A stretch of DNA of 64,000 nt from assembly GCA_030248215.1 (NCBI GenBank), contig JASANG010003955.1:62001-126000 (forward strand), given 5' to 3'. Below the pieces are notes generated by a model, which was not told the origin of the DNA, ran no database searches, and worked only from the letters and a program-made list of their open reading frames with translations. The stretch comes from Enoplolaimus lenunculus (taxonomy: Eukaryota; Nematoda; Enoplea; Enoplida; Thoracostomopsidae). The position numbers were made by a program, and so were the translations under genes. The stretch's first letter is position 1, and every line of letters begins with the position of its first letter. Below are positions 35,951 through 47,100 of this stretch, piece by piece.

Positions 35951-37740
35951 AACTTTTTTGCCAGGTATATCAGTGTCAAACAATCGTGATACGAGATATT
36001 GCTTTGGTGCCGTATTTTAATGCACATTCCTGTAAACAGGCTTATTTTATTTAAAGTTGGCATCCGAGTCTGGCCATCCCAGACATATTTGGCGAAAGAT
36101 TCTGGGCCATATTTTTCACAACAAAAAGTTGCTAACCACGAGTCGAGGTATTGCAAAAATTCTCGGTCAAAATAACCGCAACCGAATGTTTTAGTGCTAA
36201 ATCTATACGTACATACGTATGTATTTCCCGAAACAGTTCCACTTCAAATTAAGATTTTGCACTGTAGGGCATAAAATGTGTTGCTCCAGGCTCGCTTCGC
36301 TCGCAAAGTTCGCTTCAACTAGTCGTTTCAACTAGTACTCATGTGTGAACATTATGAGCAAACTGCCAACATATATTATGTACGTACATGTTTATTTTGC
36401 ATTATGCGCAGTGCGCATACATAATACCTGGGCTTCCGAGTGCTAACAGTGCTTCCCTCCACTCTTAAGGAGCCTCGCATTTGGGAAAAGGTACAAAACG
36501 AATCTGTATAATTTTTGTCATCCTTAGGGTCTCTCAGCTATTGGTTGCGGTCCCGCTTGTGTTTGGAGTAAACAACATTTCGTTTCATTACTTGAACTAG
36601 CGAGAATGGCGTCTGAAGTATGACCTCGTAATTATTCTGTTTTTATTGTCGAGTTTAGCGTACTTTGTAAGTTTTAATTCAAGTTTTATATGCGGATTTA
36701 TTGCTGTAATTTGATACTAAAGTCTCAATGGTATGAACTTTGATTTATATCTGTTGCTGACTGATCATGACTTAACTATTCCATATTTATATGTACCTAT
36801 TAATTTTTCATTTGTATATATTATCCGTCCGTTCTTTTTAAATATGTACTCTGTTACGGCCTGCAATCCTGAGTGCATTCGTGGCATCTCCAGTTTTAAT
36901 GCAATGCAGAATGTAAACATATAGTAAAAAATAACGGAAACGGATAGTAAAAAAATAACGGAAACGAATAGTGATCAAACGGAAAAGGAAAACGGATATT
37001 AAAGATGAAATTTTTAAAAATGCCTTATACTACAGCTATGGCCCTGTTCTATACATTGAGTGACTGCGCGCTTGGCAATTTTAAGCTCGTTATGGCATCA
37101 ACCATGTGATGTACAAAACCTGCTAAAATATCGAATAGTACCAGTTTTTCATCTACTGTAACTTGTTACATTCCAGGGAATGAATATATATATAATAACG
37201 TTTATTTGCTACATATTAAAAACGATTCTGTCATTTTTATAATCTTACATGTGTATGCTCTGCTTGCAGTAAAAATGAGCTGATTGAAATTTTGGTGATA
37301 TTACGTGAGCAGTAGGTGTAATGTCCGTCTCTGGTATTTTGAATAAGTATCCGTTTACGGGATTTCTCACCTACTAGATTCTCACAACAGTAAATTGAGA
37401 GCGTTTTTTGCACTTTTTTGGAATTCGAGGTGCAGGTCAAAGTAAAGTTTGTTTTAGACCAAGATGATTCATAGATATCTCTCAAGATGTAGTCGGACCA
37501 CTGAAAATTCAAGATAATTCCATACCTAAATTTAATCTTTGTAAACCAGGTTTCCGTTGTAACAGTATACAAAAACGGCGACTATTATTTTGTTTATAAT
37601 TTCATGCCGTAAATGTTTAGAAACCATTCAGTATTTCAATGCAGACATGGTGCAATTTTTAGATTTCACTTGAACAAACAAAATCTTGCCGTTTGTTCTG
37701 GAAACGCTGTTTTATACTTTATTCTTTAATATATCTTCTC
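35951..37740. other. Region behind GMF, no gene seen
   Basis: AT-rich. Contains AACGGAAACGGATAG repeats (36930-36990) of the TCCGTTTCCG family and a stray CCCTGTTCTATACATTG end (37044-37060) of the TTAGGC MITEs. Confidence 0.55.
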
Positions 37741-38098
37741 AGGGTGGAACTAGAATTCCGGTTCCGGTAGAGAATTTGGTATTTTTTAGTATTCGGTTCC
37801 GAATAACCCGGTATTTTCACTGGAATTTTCCGATATTTTTCACTGGAATTTTTCTGTATTTGCGGTACTGAAGAATTTTCCTCAGTCGCCAGTTATTGAG
37901 AAATTGGAATATTATTATGACATATATATTTTTCTAAAACCTGAGCGTGTCTTGCCAAAATTTTCAATTTGTGTCATATTGCATTATCTTTCGTACGTTT
38001 CCACCTGCCGCATTTGTTTCAGGATTTTGGCATACTAAATGGTGCGTTTACACAATCAAAAGCGGTAAAACCGCCAGAATGAATTTTTCGGTGACAAG

Positions 38099-39858
38099 CA
38101 GGGTGCCACCGGAGGTGAGAAATGCTGGAGCCGGAGGTCAACGGAACTTGCCGGAGCCGGAGGTGAAGCAACATTAGGTAGTAAAAATGATGGTTAGTTA
38201 ATTTTAGCCAATATCTGCAATATGTTGTTAAGTTGTTTGGTTTTACGCTAATTTCATGGCGAAATTTCTGAAATTCTTTCCTGAAAATTGTGACAACAAG
38301 GCATTTGCCTGAAAGGCAAATATATGGTCACCGCGAGTCAAACAAGGCAATGAAAAAATTTGAATTGAGTATTTCTCGAATCAAATTCAGAAAAATTTAA
38401 TCACATGCAGAAGGGAAAGATGAATTTTTCTAGATCTTACAAGCCGGCGTTTACTTAAAATGGAACATTTGGCAATATTTCCATATTTGGGCTTCCCGTG
38501 AGCCTAAAATTATTCTGCGCCCAAATACAGATTTTCGAAAAATTCAATTCCCGCGGTCCTAAAGGTCCTTGTATAGACGGACTAAAATTTGAAATTTTTA
38601 CATTGTTTAAATAACCTTTGCTGGTCATAAATCGTTTTGTATATTAGCCTTAATGCAAAAATCAGTATAATATAAAGTGCTGAAAATTCTACCAGAAGAA
38701 CTTATGTAGTGAGGGAAAATAGCATTTTTTCTCAAGTATATATCACAATATCTCGATGGATTTTAAACGAAATTTTTCTGTTTGCTGTCAGCTACATTTT
38801 CTAGCTTAACGAATTCTATTTGTTCATGTAAAGAATGCGCATGCGTTGCAGTTTCGGTTTTTCTGATTATTCAAATTCACGACTTTGCACATCTTGCATG
38901 CCAAGTGGACATTAAAATCACCCCTACGGTCGCAAAACTGACCATCGGTGTGGCTGTAGTTAGCGAAGCTACGAGTAATGCTTCAACAGACGGCGATAAC
39001 TACAGTCCTACTCTCGGCGCAGTGTGTAGCAAGGTGCTGTTGGGCTGAGTTACCGTAGCAGAGCTGCTAATTGGCTGCACGAATGCCCATGACAGGGCCG
39101 CCTCAGCTTCTTACATTGTTCGGCTTAGCATGCAATCAAATTTACTATATTCATCACCAGCAAGGCCGAAACTAGTTGTCTTAAAAAGTTCAATAATTGT
39201 CAACTACAAAAATCATTCGCAGTTAGTCCTAGTTTCGTAGCATGACAGGCCCATGTAAAAAAGGGGCGCACTCAAATTCTGCAGGACTGTAATCGACTAA
39301 GCTTTTTCTTTTGATATATTATTTGCTCAGGCTTACTCTTAGATATAAGCTCATTCTTAGACTTAACCTTAGGCATAGGTTTATGAATATGCTTATTTAT
39401 TTGCTCAGGCTTACTCTTAGATATAAGCTCATTCTTAGACTTAACCTTAGGCATAGGTTTATGAATATGCTTATTCTACTGTTACGGCCCCGTTTTAAAC
39501 ATTGGTTCATCAAATAAAAGCCGGTCCAAATTAATGCCTATTATTTTCAAGGTTTTAACCAGTACAGATCATAAGCTACAACTATAATACTTTAACAGGC
39601 ATAGGAAAGTTGTATATTTTTTAAAAATTCTTGCTTAGAATTCGCCTTTAAAAACGTTCTGATATACTTACAACACATGTTTCTTTTAAGATTGCCGCTA
39701 GCGAAAACAAGAGTCACCGCCCGAGGGCGGTGACAAAAACGATACGCGCTAAACAGATAAATTTTGCAAAATTATATGCACAATTTTACTACCGAAATTG
39801 CCGGAACCTCCGGCAAAAATTGTACCGGAGCCGGAGGCAGACCTCCGGTTGTTTCCTG
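38099..39858. mobile_element. Long form of a CCGGAG-rich MITE family
   Basis: Ends CAGGGTGCCACCGGAGGTGA and GGCAGACCTCCGGTTGTTTCC match the short element at 40739. The extra 1.4-kb interior holds no recognised protein, but a perfect 22-bp palindrome (39713-39734) and a TTAGGC-type MITE (39247-39512). Confidence 0.6.
39247..39512. mobile_element. TTAGGC-type MITE with a 78-bp duplication
   Basis: Starts GGCCCATGTAAAAAAGGGGC and ends near CGGCCCCGTTTTAAACATTGG. Two direct copies of a 78-bp unit (from 39321 and 39399) contain drifted CTTAGG hexamers. Confidence 0.5.
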
Positions 39859-40738
39859 GTAAAACAGGTATATATTTTTGTATTCCGGTATTTTTTAACT
39901 TTCGGTTCCGGTATTTAATATATTTCCGGTTGTGCCCTGACCCTAATTGGCACTATTTGGAAATTTTTGGACACGATATATTTATACGCGCCCTATTAAA
40001 TTGTTATTTTACCTCGAAAGCTACCAAAAATATTAACCTGCTACCGATGCATATATACATCATATATGTTCGGAAACAAACACTTTTTTTACTGTACCGT
40101 GCAATGATGTCAAAAATACATTTTGCGACGATGCTTAAAACTGCACTTGATTAAAAATTGGTACACTTTGTTGAATGGAAATATAAACTTTGCTGTAGCA
40201 ATATTTGTTAGTTAAGAAACTGTGTTGTGCAATAGGTACACGGTCCCTCTATAGTGTTTAAAGCGTTGTGTTTGTAAAGCGGACATGGTTCGCCTATTCT
40301 ACATTGGCCTATAGAAAGGTGCTTGTAAGGAAGATGTGCAGCAGGGTGCAAGGGAAATGTAAAGAAACGGAGCCGGAGACAGAAAAATTTTGGTAAAATA
40401 GCGAAAAGCTTGGGATTAAGTACAATATATAGAATATGCAAAGTTTAACATTATATATCTACAGTATTGCGCAATACTTGGTTTTAAAGCTTGGTTTTTG
40501 GCAAATTTGGTGTATCAAGCATTTAAAAATTGCCTTAAAGGTAGTTGCTGATGAGTACTCCATTTTATAAAAATAGGAAAATTTCATAACCGTTGTACTT
40601 TTGAGTGAGAAAATGAAGGCAAAATGATCCAGCTGGTTGCAACTTTCGCCCCATGTTAACGTCAGGAGCGGAACGTCTTTTGGTGAGACTGAACTAGAGT
40701 GATCTTAAGCTTTAGTCTATTTTTGCTTTAGGCATTAG

Positions 40739-41080
40739 CAGGGTGCAACGGATGTGAAAAATACCGCAGCCGGAAGTCAGCGAAACTTGCCGGAGCCGGA
40801 GGTGAGGCGAAATTAAGTAGTAAAAATGATAGTTTTAATTAGTTAGTTTTAGTCAATATCTGCAAAATGTTGTTAAGTTGTTTGGTTTCACGCTACTGCC
40901 AAATTTCGCAATTCTTTTAGGAAAACTGTGAAAAAAATCAATCGAAAGGCGCAAAACAGATAAATTTAGGAAAATTATGCAAAATTTTACTACCGAAATT
41001 GCCGGAACCTCCCGCAAAAATTCTACCGAAGCCGGAGCCCGATTTTCTGCCGGAGCCGGAGGCAGACCTCCGGTTGTACG
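40739..41080. mobile_element. Short form of the CCGGAG-rich MITE family
   Basis: 342 bp. Both ends align with 38099-39858 (ACTTGCCGGAGCCGGAGGTG on the left, CTACCGAAATTGCCGGAACC on the right), while the middle of the long form is absent. A likely internal deletion derivative. Confidence 0.65.
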
Positions 41081-42367
41081 ATGAATATTAGGTATGCTCA
41101 TTCTTACCCTTTTAGGCCTACTAATATTCGTACACAACTGTAACGGCCGGCCCTGTTTTATACATTGGTCTATCTTTGTAATGAATTTCGGCCATATGTA
41201 ATAGTCAGGGTGTAACCGGATACCCATTTCCGTTAAAAATTGGTGTTCGTCTCCATTAAAAAACGAAAAATCTGTTATTTTTTAAAACGAAATGAAAACT
41301 TCAAAAATTAATCCGAAATCTTAAAAAAAATTCGATGCATTCGCCATTTTTCTGTCAAATTTTTGAAACCCGGTCATATATATGCACGCCTCAATTCTGT
41401 TGGCAGTAAAATAAAATTTGTTTGAAACTTATGCTTCAATATCCGTTTTCTGTCATTTTCATACTCTCCGTTTTCGTTATTTTTGATATCTGTTTGTCAA
41501 TCACACGTTACTAAGAGCACTCTGCGCACGCGCAACGTCCTACAGTAATAGTTAGCTAAATAAATGTCCGCCGCTACTTGAACTATAAAAGCGGACATTT
41601 CGATACCGTTGTTCTGAGCGAAAAATGTCCGCATAGCTATCAATATTTCTAATGTATGTCCGGTAGTGTTTTTATGCAACTTATACAATATATACTAAAT
41701 TTTTCAAATTGATTAAAGTTGCATTATGTTTTAGCCGACGTTAAACACATCTTTGGTGCTCTAAATTGAGAAGTAAGCTTTTACATTGGAAAATACAAAA
41801 CATTACTGTAGCCAAGTGCATTAAAAATTCGATTTTTGAGCCCTGATGCCAGATATACCCCAATCTAGCTCAGAACGGAACTTTTACAAACATTTTAAAT
41901 GATTTCTCGTATGCTAGCTACTTTTAAAATTTGTGGCATATATAAGAACTGACATTTAAAACTTTAGCTAGCTACACCGTTATTGCCACGTAAATTTTGT
42001 CCGCATACCGTTGCGCTGAACTCATAAATGTCTGCTTATTAGCCATGTCACCAGTGGACAAAACGTAAGACTTGTAGACGATATGGACGTCCATACCGTT
42101 CCAGCAGAAAAGGGTGGACTTTATTTGTGCGCAACCTACAAACGGTAACGTGTGAGGGACATACACCCTGGTAATCGGAGTTATTGATTTGCGTTGCTGA
42201 AAAATATATGAAATTTTTATGCTTATTACCTATAAAATCACAATATGTGCATTCTTTCAATTGTTCAAAGTTGTTCGATTGCAAAATTATCAACAAAATC
42301 GATCCACGATTTTGAACAATTATAGTGTTGGCTTGAAATCAAAACAGTAAATTCCTAAAGCTCACTG

Positions 42368-42639
42368 CAGGACTAACCGGAATTATAAAAAATCATAACC
42401 GGAAAGTTGAAAAAATACCTAAAGCGGAACTAGAAAACAAAAAATACTTGTTACCGAAAAATTCATTAACGCTATTTTATCGCTTTTAATGGCGTAAACG
42501 CTCCACTTCGGCAATACACACTCAGATAATTTTAGAAAGATAAGTTAGAGTAATATGCCATTTTCAATGCCGAAAAAAACCGGACAGTAAAAAAATACCG
42601 GATTTCAACACCGGAACCGGAATTCTGGTTGCACCCTGT
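42368..42639. mobile_element. hAT-like MITE
   Basis: Left end CAGGACTAACCGGAATTAT and right end GGAACCGGAATTCTGGTTGCACCCTG (its last bases invert CAGGGTGCAACC). About 272 bp, non-coding. Confidence 0.5.
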
Positions 42640-43539
42640 TCACTTGGCGTTTCGGGAGGTGCGGTACGACAAACACGTTCACTGCCTAAAAACTGCTCTT
42701 CTCAACGCTAAACGCAAAATATATCTTCATTTAAAAGGTATGAACAAAATCATATAAAAGGCATCAATATATAAGCGACCAGGACGGTAGATCAATAATA
42801 AAACAACAGTCAAAACATAGCACAACAAAATCATTTTTACGAACGTTTTTCAAAGTTTCGTTCCAATTTAAGTATACCTTTCCATTAATTTACGAGAAAA
42901 ATGTTCATGTCACTGCTATTCTTGTTTATTCGCAAACAATAATTTTCAATGCTTTCTAATTCTTGGGCATTTTTGATTTCTGTTTTTAAAATCGAAATAC
43001 TTTCCGGCTGAACTTAGGACCGAAATTACATTAATAGCTTTCCAATTTTTTAATTAAAAATTACGTACCAGTAGCGCATATTTCGGAGACGAAGTTTAAA
43101 CGCAAAACGTCCCCTTCGAATACAATAAAAAACAAAGTGACGCTAGAAGGTTTGACTAAAAGAAAAGCTACCATTGCAATACAATCAAATAGTGATATAT
43201 AGCGTTACAAAATTAAACCTCGAGCATGTCGCATAGAGTTAATTCAAAATCCTAATTAACATAAACCAATACCGAAGACTTGATGAGGTTGGCCTTCAAT
43301 ACTAAAATCATACAAAAAGAAACTTTTGATCCGGTATACACCTAAAATTCTTTTACCACCTGAAGAGTGAACCGACAACGGGTGGTCAGTCTTACCGTAA
43401 ACAAACTTAACTGTAAATATTGCGAGAAATACCACAAAATTTGCACCACACAATCTTATGCTTGGTCTCTAACCCAGTTTTCGTTTCAACGTCCCGGTTT
43501 GTCTTCACCTCATAGTTCTGTCATAGATCCTCCAAAATT
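42640..43539. other. Region behind PHKA, no second gene shown
   Basis: It should hold the PHKA 3' UTR, read on minus. A 65-codon minus frame (43256-43453) has a hydrophobic start but lies within this likely UTR. Confidence 0.45.
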
Positions 43540-44126
43540 TTAACTCACCGTACAATCTATATCATCGTCCGACCCATGCATGACCTGCGCAACCGCCCGA
43601 CACATATACGTCAGCGTCCCGTACCGTCCCGAAGGAGGGGAATCAATAAAATACTGGCACATCCCCACAACCCCATCGCATTCTTGTCTCGGAGTTGCCC
43701 CACAACATTTTTCCGAGTCGCCCCCATACGATTTAGCATCTTCCACAAACAGCGCGTTTGCTCTCGCAACAATTTCATCAGTTTTCAGTGTGACTCCTTT
43801 CAACGATAAGCTTGACTGAGTTTGTGCTAAAATAGCAACTACCATTAATGCTTCGACACATAGCTGCCGATATTCAGGTTCAGGGATCGTGTTTAGCACC
43901 GATTCAATTCGTAGCGCAAATTTTGCTTCACCGCGTGTCATTTCTTTCGTTAAATTACGATGTAGAGTGTTGCCTTCGACCACGATTGCTTCAGCGCGTG
44001 CAAGTACGTTCCAAATTTTTTCGTAAAAATTCGCCGGAACTCGGTTTAAAGCACCATCGATGCGACGCCGTCGCAGCCATTTGCCGACACTCGAATCTTC
44101 TGTGTCATCATCTTCCTCTGGTTCGC
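43540..44126 (-). CDS. PHKA: PHKA exon 14 (terminal, CaaX box)
   Basis: Acceptor acgttttag, open for 195 codons to TAA. Encodes [60 protein letters not shown] and ends CTVS. Vertebrate alpha subunits end in a farnesylated CaaX, so a terminal C-T-V-S fits. No clear AATAAA lies close behind the stop. Confidence 0.93.
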
Positions 44127-47100
44127 CTAAAACGTAAAATATAGTATTAAATAGACAATCAACAACTAACAACGACGAAACAATCAATCAATCAATCAAT
44201 CAATCAAACAAACAAACGAACGAACAAACATTCTTAAAGTTCCTGTCTCGGGGACACGATTTTTACTTATGCCAGAGCCAAGCCGTGGTAAGGGTTGCAA
44301 ACTGATTAACAGTTATTGCTGTTTGCTTCAAGAGAAATCAGAATGCAAGTAAGAAAAAACTCACTGAATATTTCACCTTTCATCAAGATCTATTTTTTTG
44401 CTCTTGTCCACAACACCCTATTGCCCCGGCCCCGGGAATCCTCTACTCCTTAGTGTAAAACAAAATAATATCTTTCATCCGATCGCACTTACTCAAACTC
44501 AACAATTTTGCTTGTTTTCAACATATGGAAAATACTACAAAATAACTTCCGTACATGTCTGCATTACTCACCTTCCGTGCCGTTTTCACCAAAACCTTTT
44601 TCGTGTGACGCCAGTACCGCTGCAGGTACCGACTTTTGTGCTTCCAGTCTGTGTCTCAACGACAAAATTCCAGTTTTTTCTGCTTTTGACTTAGTCTGAT
44701 GTGTAATAAAATTCGTTGATAAAGCCTTGGTTCGAGCCATATCACTGCCACCAGTGTCTTCACTTCCGAATTCGACACCGCATAAAATATGATGCAAAAG
44801 CGTTTTCATTTCAAAAGGTGACAAATTGAGCAAAATTTGCGACGCTTCATCGTCGCTGCATCTCATTGCTCGCGTTAGTTCTACTGCCATTACCTATAAC
44901 AATACGTTTTGTTTTTTGTTTGGTGATGGATCCATCTGATCTCCAGTATAAAGCCAAACGTTAAAACAGTACTAGAATAGCAAATAACCTCACAAGCGAA
45001 ACGAGTGAGAAGCGAAACACGTTTTTGTATATAATTTCATTGGGGTTTTACTGGAGTGGATAGTTTTATTGAATCATTGAGACAGGAAGGATAACGCTAA
45101 CTGGAGACCAACACACCTTAGTTAATGTATGTGAGGTGTCTCATCACATATATTAGTAACTTTACATAAGCGATGATTGCTAATTTTGGTAACTCATGCA
45201 CTTGTTTACGCAAACGCCTATTTGGCGTAATATCTAACAATCTACTGATCTATCTACTATCTATCGATAAATTTGTTAAACCATTTTGTGTAAATGAAAG
45301 AATTATAAGCTCAAAAAATAATTAGATCACTGCTCAAGTCTCGTATGGCGATATTTTATTTTAAATAAACTTTTGTCTTACAGATTACAGATTCTATACC
45401 TAATCGCTGCATGTTCTTTCAATGCCACACACTGCCTTGGAATGTAAGAAAGCGATTGAACTCTTTTAATATCCGTTCATTTAGGTTTATAATTTTTTCT
45501 GGGTCTACCGTTTAGATAAGCGTTTTTCGACACTGAAAAATATTGACACGTAACCCAGCACACTATACAGCGTCATAGATGTTTGCTTACTTGAATAATC
45601 AACCCAATACGAAGTCGCATCATTTCAAGAAACAAATTCGGTTCAGTACGAATAAACATTCCCAAATAAATAAGCAATTCTTGGGTTAAAATCATGGTAT
45701 TTTGGTCGTTTTCAAACGTCGAACACAGTAAATGATGAAATTTCTCCGGTGGCAGCGGGCGAATGATTGCTTCTTCGTGAATTGCAGCAAGACCTGCAAA
45801 CACATCCAGAGCTGAATGAACTGGAACTAAAAATCGGATCTGGCGTTTTGATATTAGCCGGTCCCCAACTGTCTATTTAGAAAAAATTTGCACAACCGTT
45901 ATTTTCTAGTTTGAGTGGCCCAAAGCTCAACCGGTCTACCAGGCATTTGCACAGTTGTAGACCAGAAGACCAGTCCACTCCTGAATGACACAACCTCGTT
46001 GAACTATTCAAAATGGCTAATTTCACAAAATATGAATTTTACCGTTTTACATCAAAACTAATTTGCAAGCCTGGAAGAGCATCTTGCACTTTTTTTCGAA
46101 CTAAGCCATTAGACAAAGATACTCCCAACCAGAGTACTATGATAGAGTTCAAGCCTATCGGGCAAGCAGTCTATGTTACTTTTAAAATGATATCCCGTCT
46201 TCCCTCGAGATGGCAATAGAATAAACTTAGGTTTTACGTTAATTTTTGCGTGGCCTTAAACTTAAAAATATTCTTGGGCTACTGTTACATCGCTAGGTGT
46301 AATATTGACCAGTCAAGCTAAAACGATTGTAATCCAACAGCATTATTTCAAAGCTGACTTACCAATGGTAATTTGTTTGCCACGAACCAATAGATCAGTA
46401 ACAGCATAGCAAGCATCGTCTACACGTTTGTTCAACATTCCTGCTGTATGTCTGACCATCCACCAAATCTACAACACCAACAGCCGAAACAATATAACAT
46501 AACACCCATCAGAAAAATCCAACTAGGTGCATTTTCCAGCCTGAAAATTAGAACTAGGTGCATGGTTCAAAGAATAAAACTACATGCATTTTACTACCGT
46601 AAAATTTTACTGGCAGGAGTGGGCGGTCTCGGTCAAAAAAGCAAGACACAGATCCAAAAACTCATTCACTTTGCTTCTGCTGTGCAATTTTATTCACTTG
46701 TTTACTTTTTCACGCCCACGCGTAAGCTGAAGCATAAACATATGCTGTCCATTTCATAATGTAATCAAATGATCCCTTTGGGGGAACTTGAGCCTTCTAT
46801 TAAAACAGTCATAGTGTGGGGGGAAGTAAACAAGTACCCGATTACAAGTGGTTCAGGTATATACATTCTACTCCAAAATACGATCAAAACATTGCTACGT
46901 CCATTCTTCAACTCCAAGTAGCTCAGCTAATATCAATTGTTTATCGCTTTTCACCTCTTTGGTCTGGATTTACAAACCACCGAGAATAAATAAGCGAGAC
47001 CAAGAAAAGCCAAATCCCGAGACTTGTCGAGACCGATACCGCTCATCCCTGTTCAGGGCAAAATCCTAATAGGTTCATTTTCGGCCGGGAACATTCAACT

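Larger units (their letters stand above)
37741..39942. mobile_element. hAT-like element holding another element
   Basis: Left end CAGGGTGGAACTAGAATTCC and right end TTTCCGGTTGTGCCCTG are inverted repeats. The element at 38099-39858 sits inside it. No transposase found. Confidence 0.5.
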
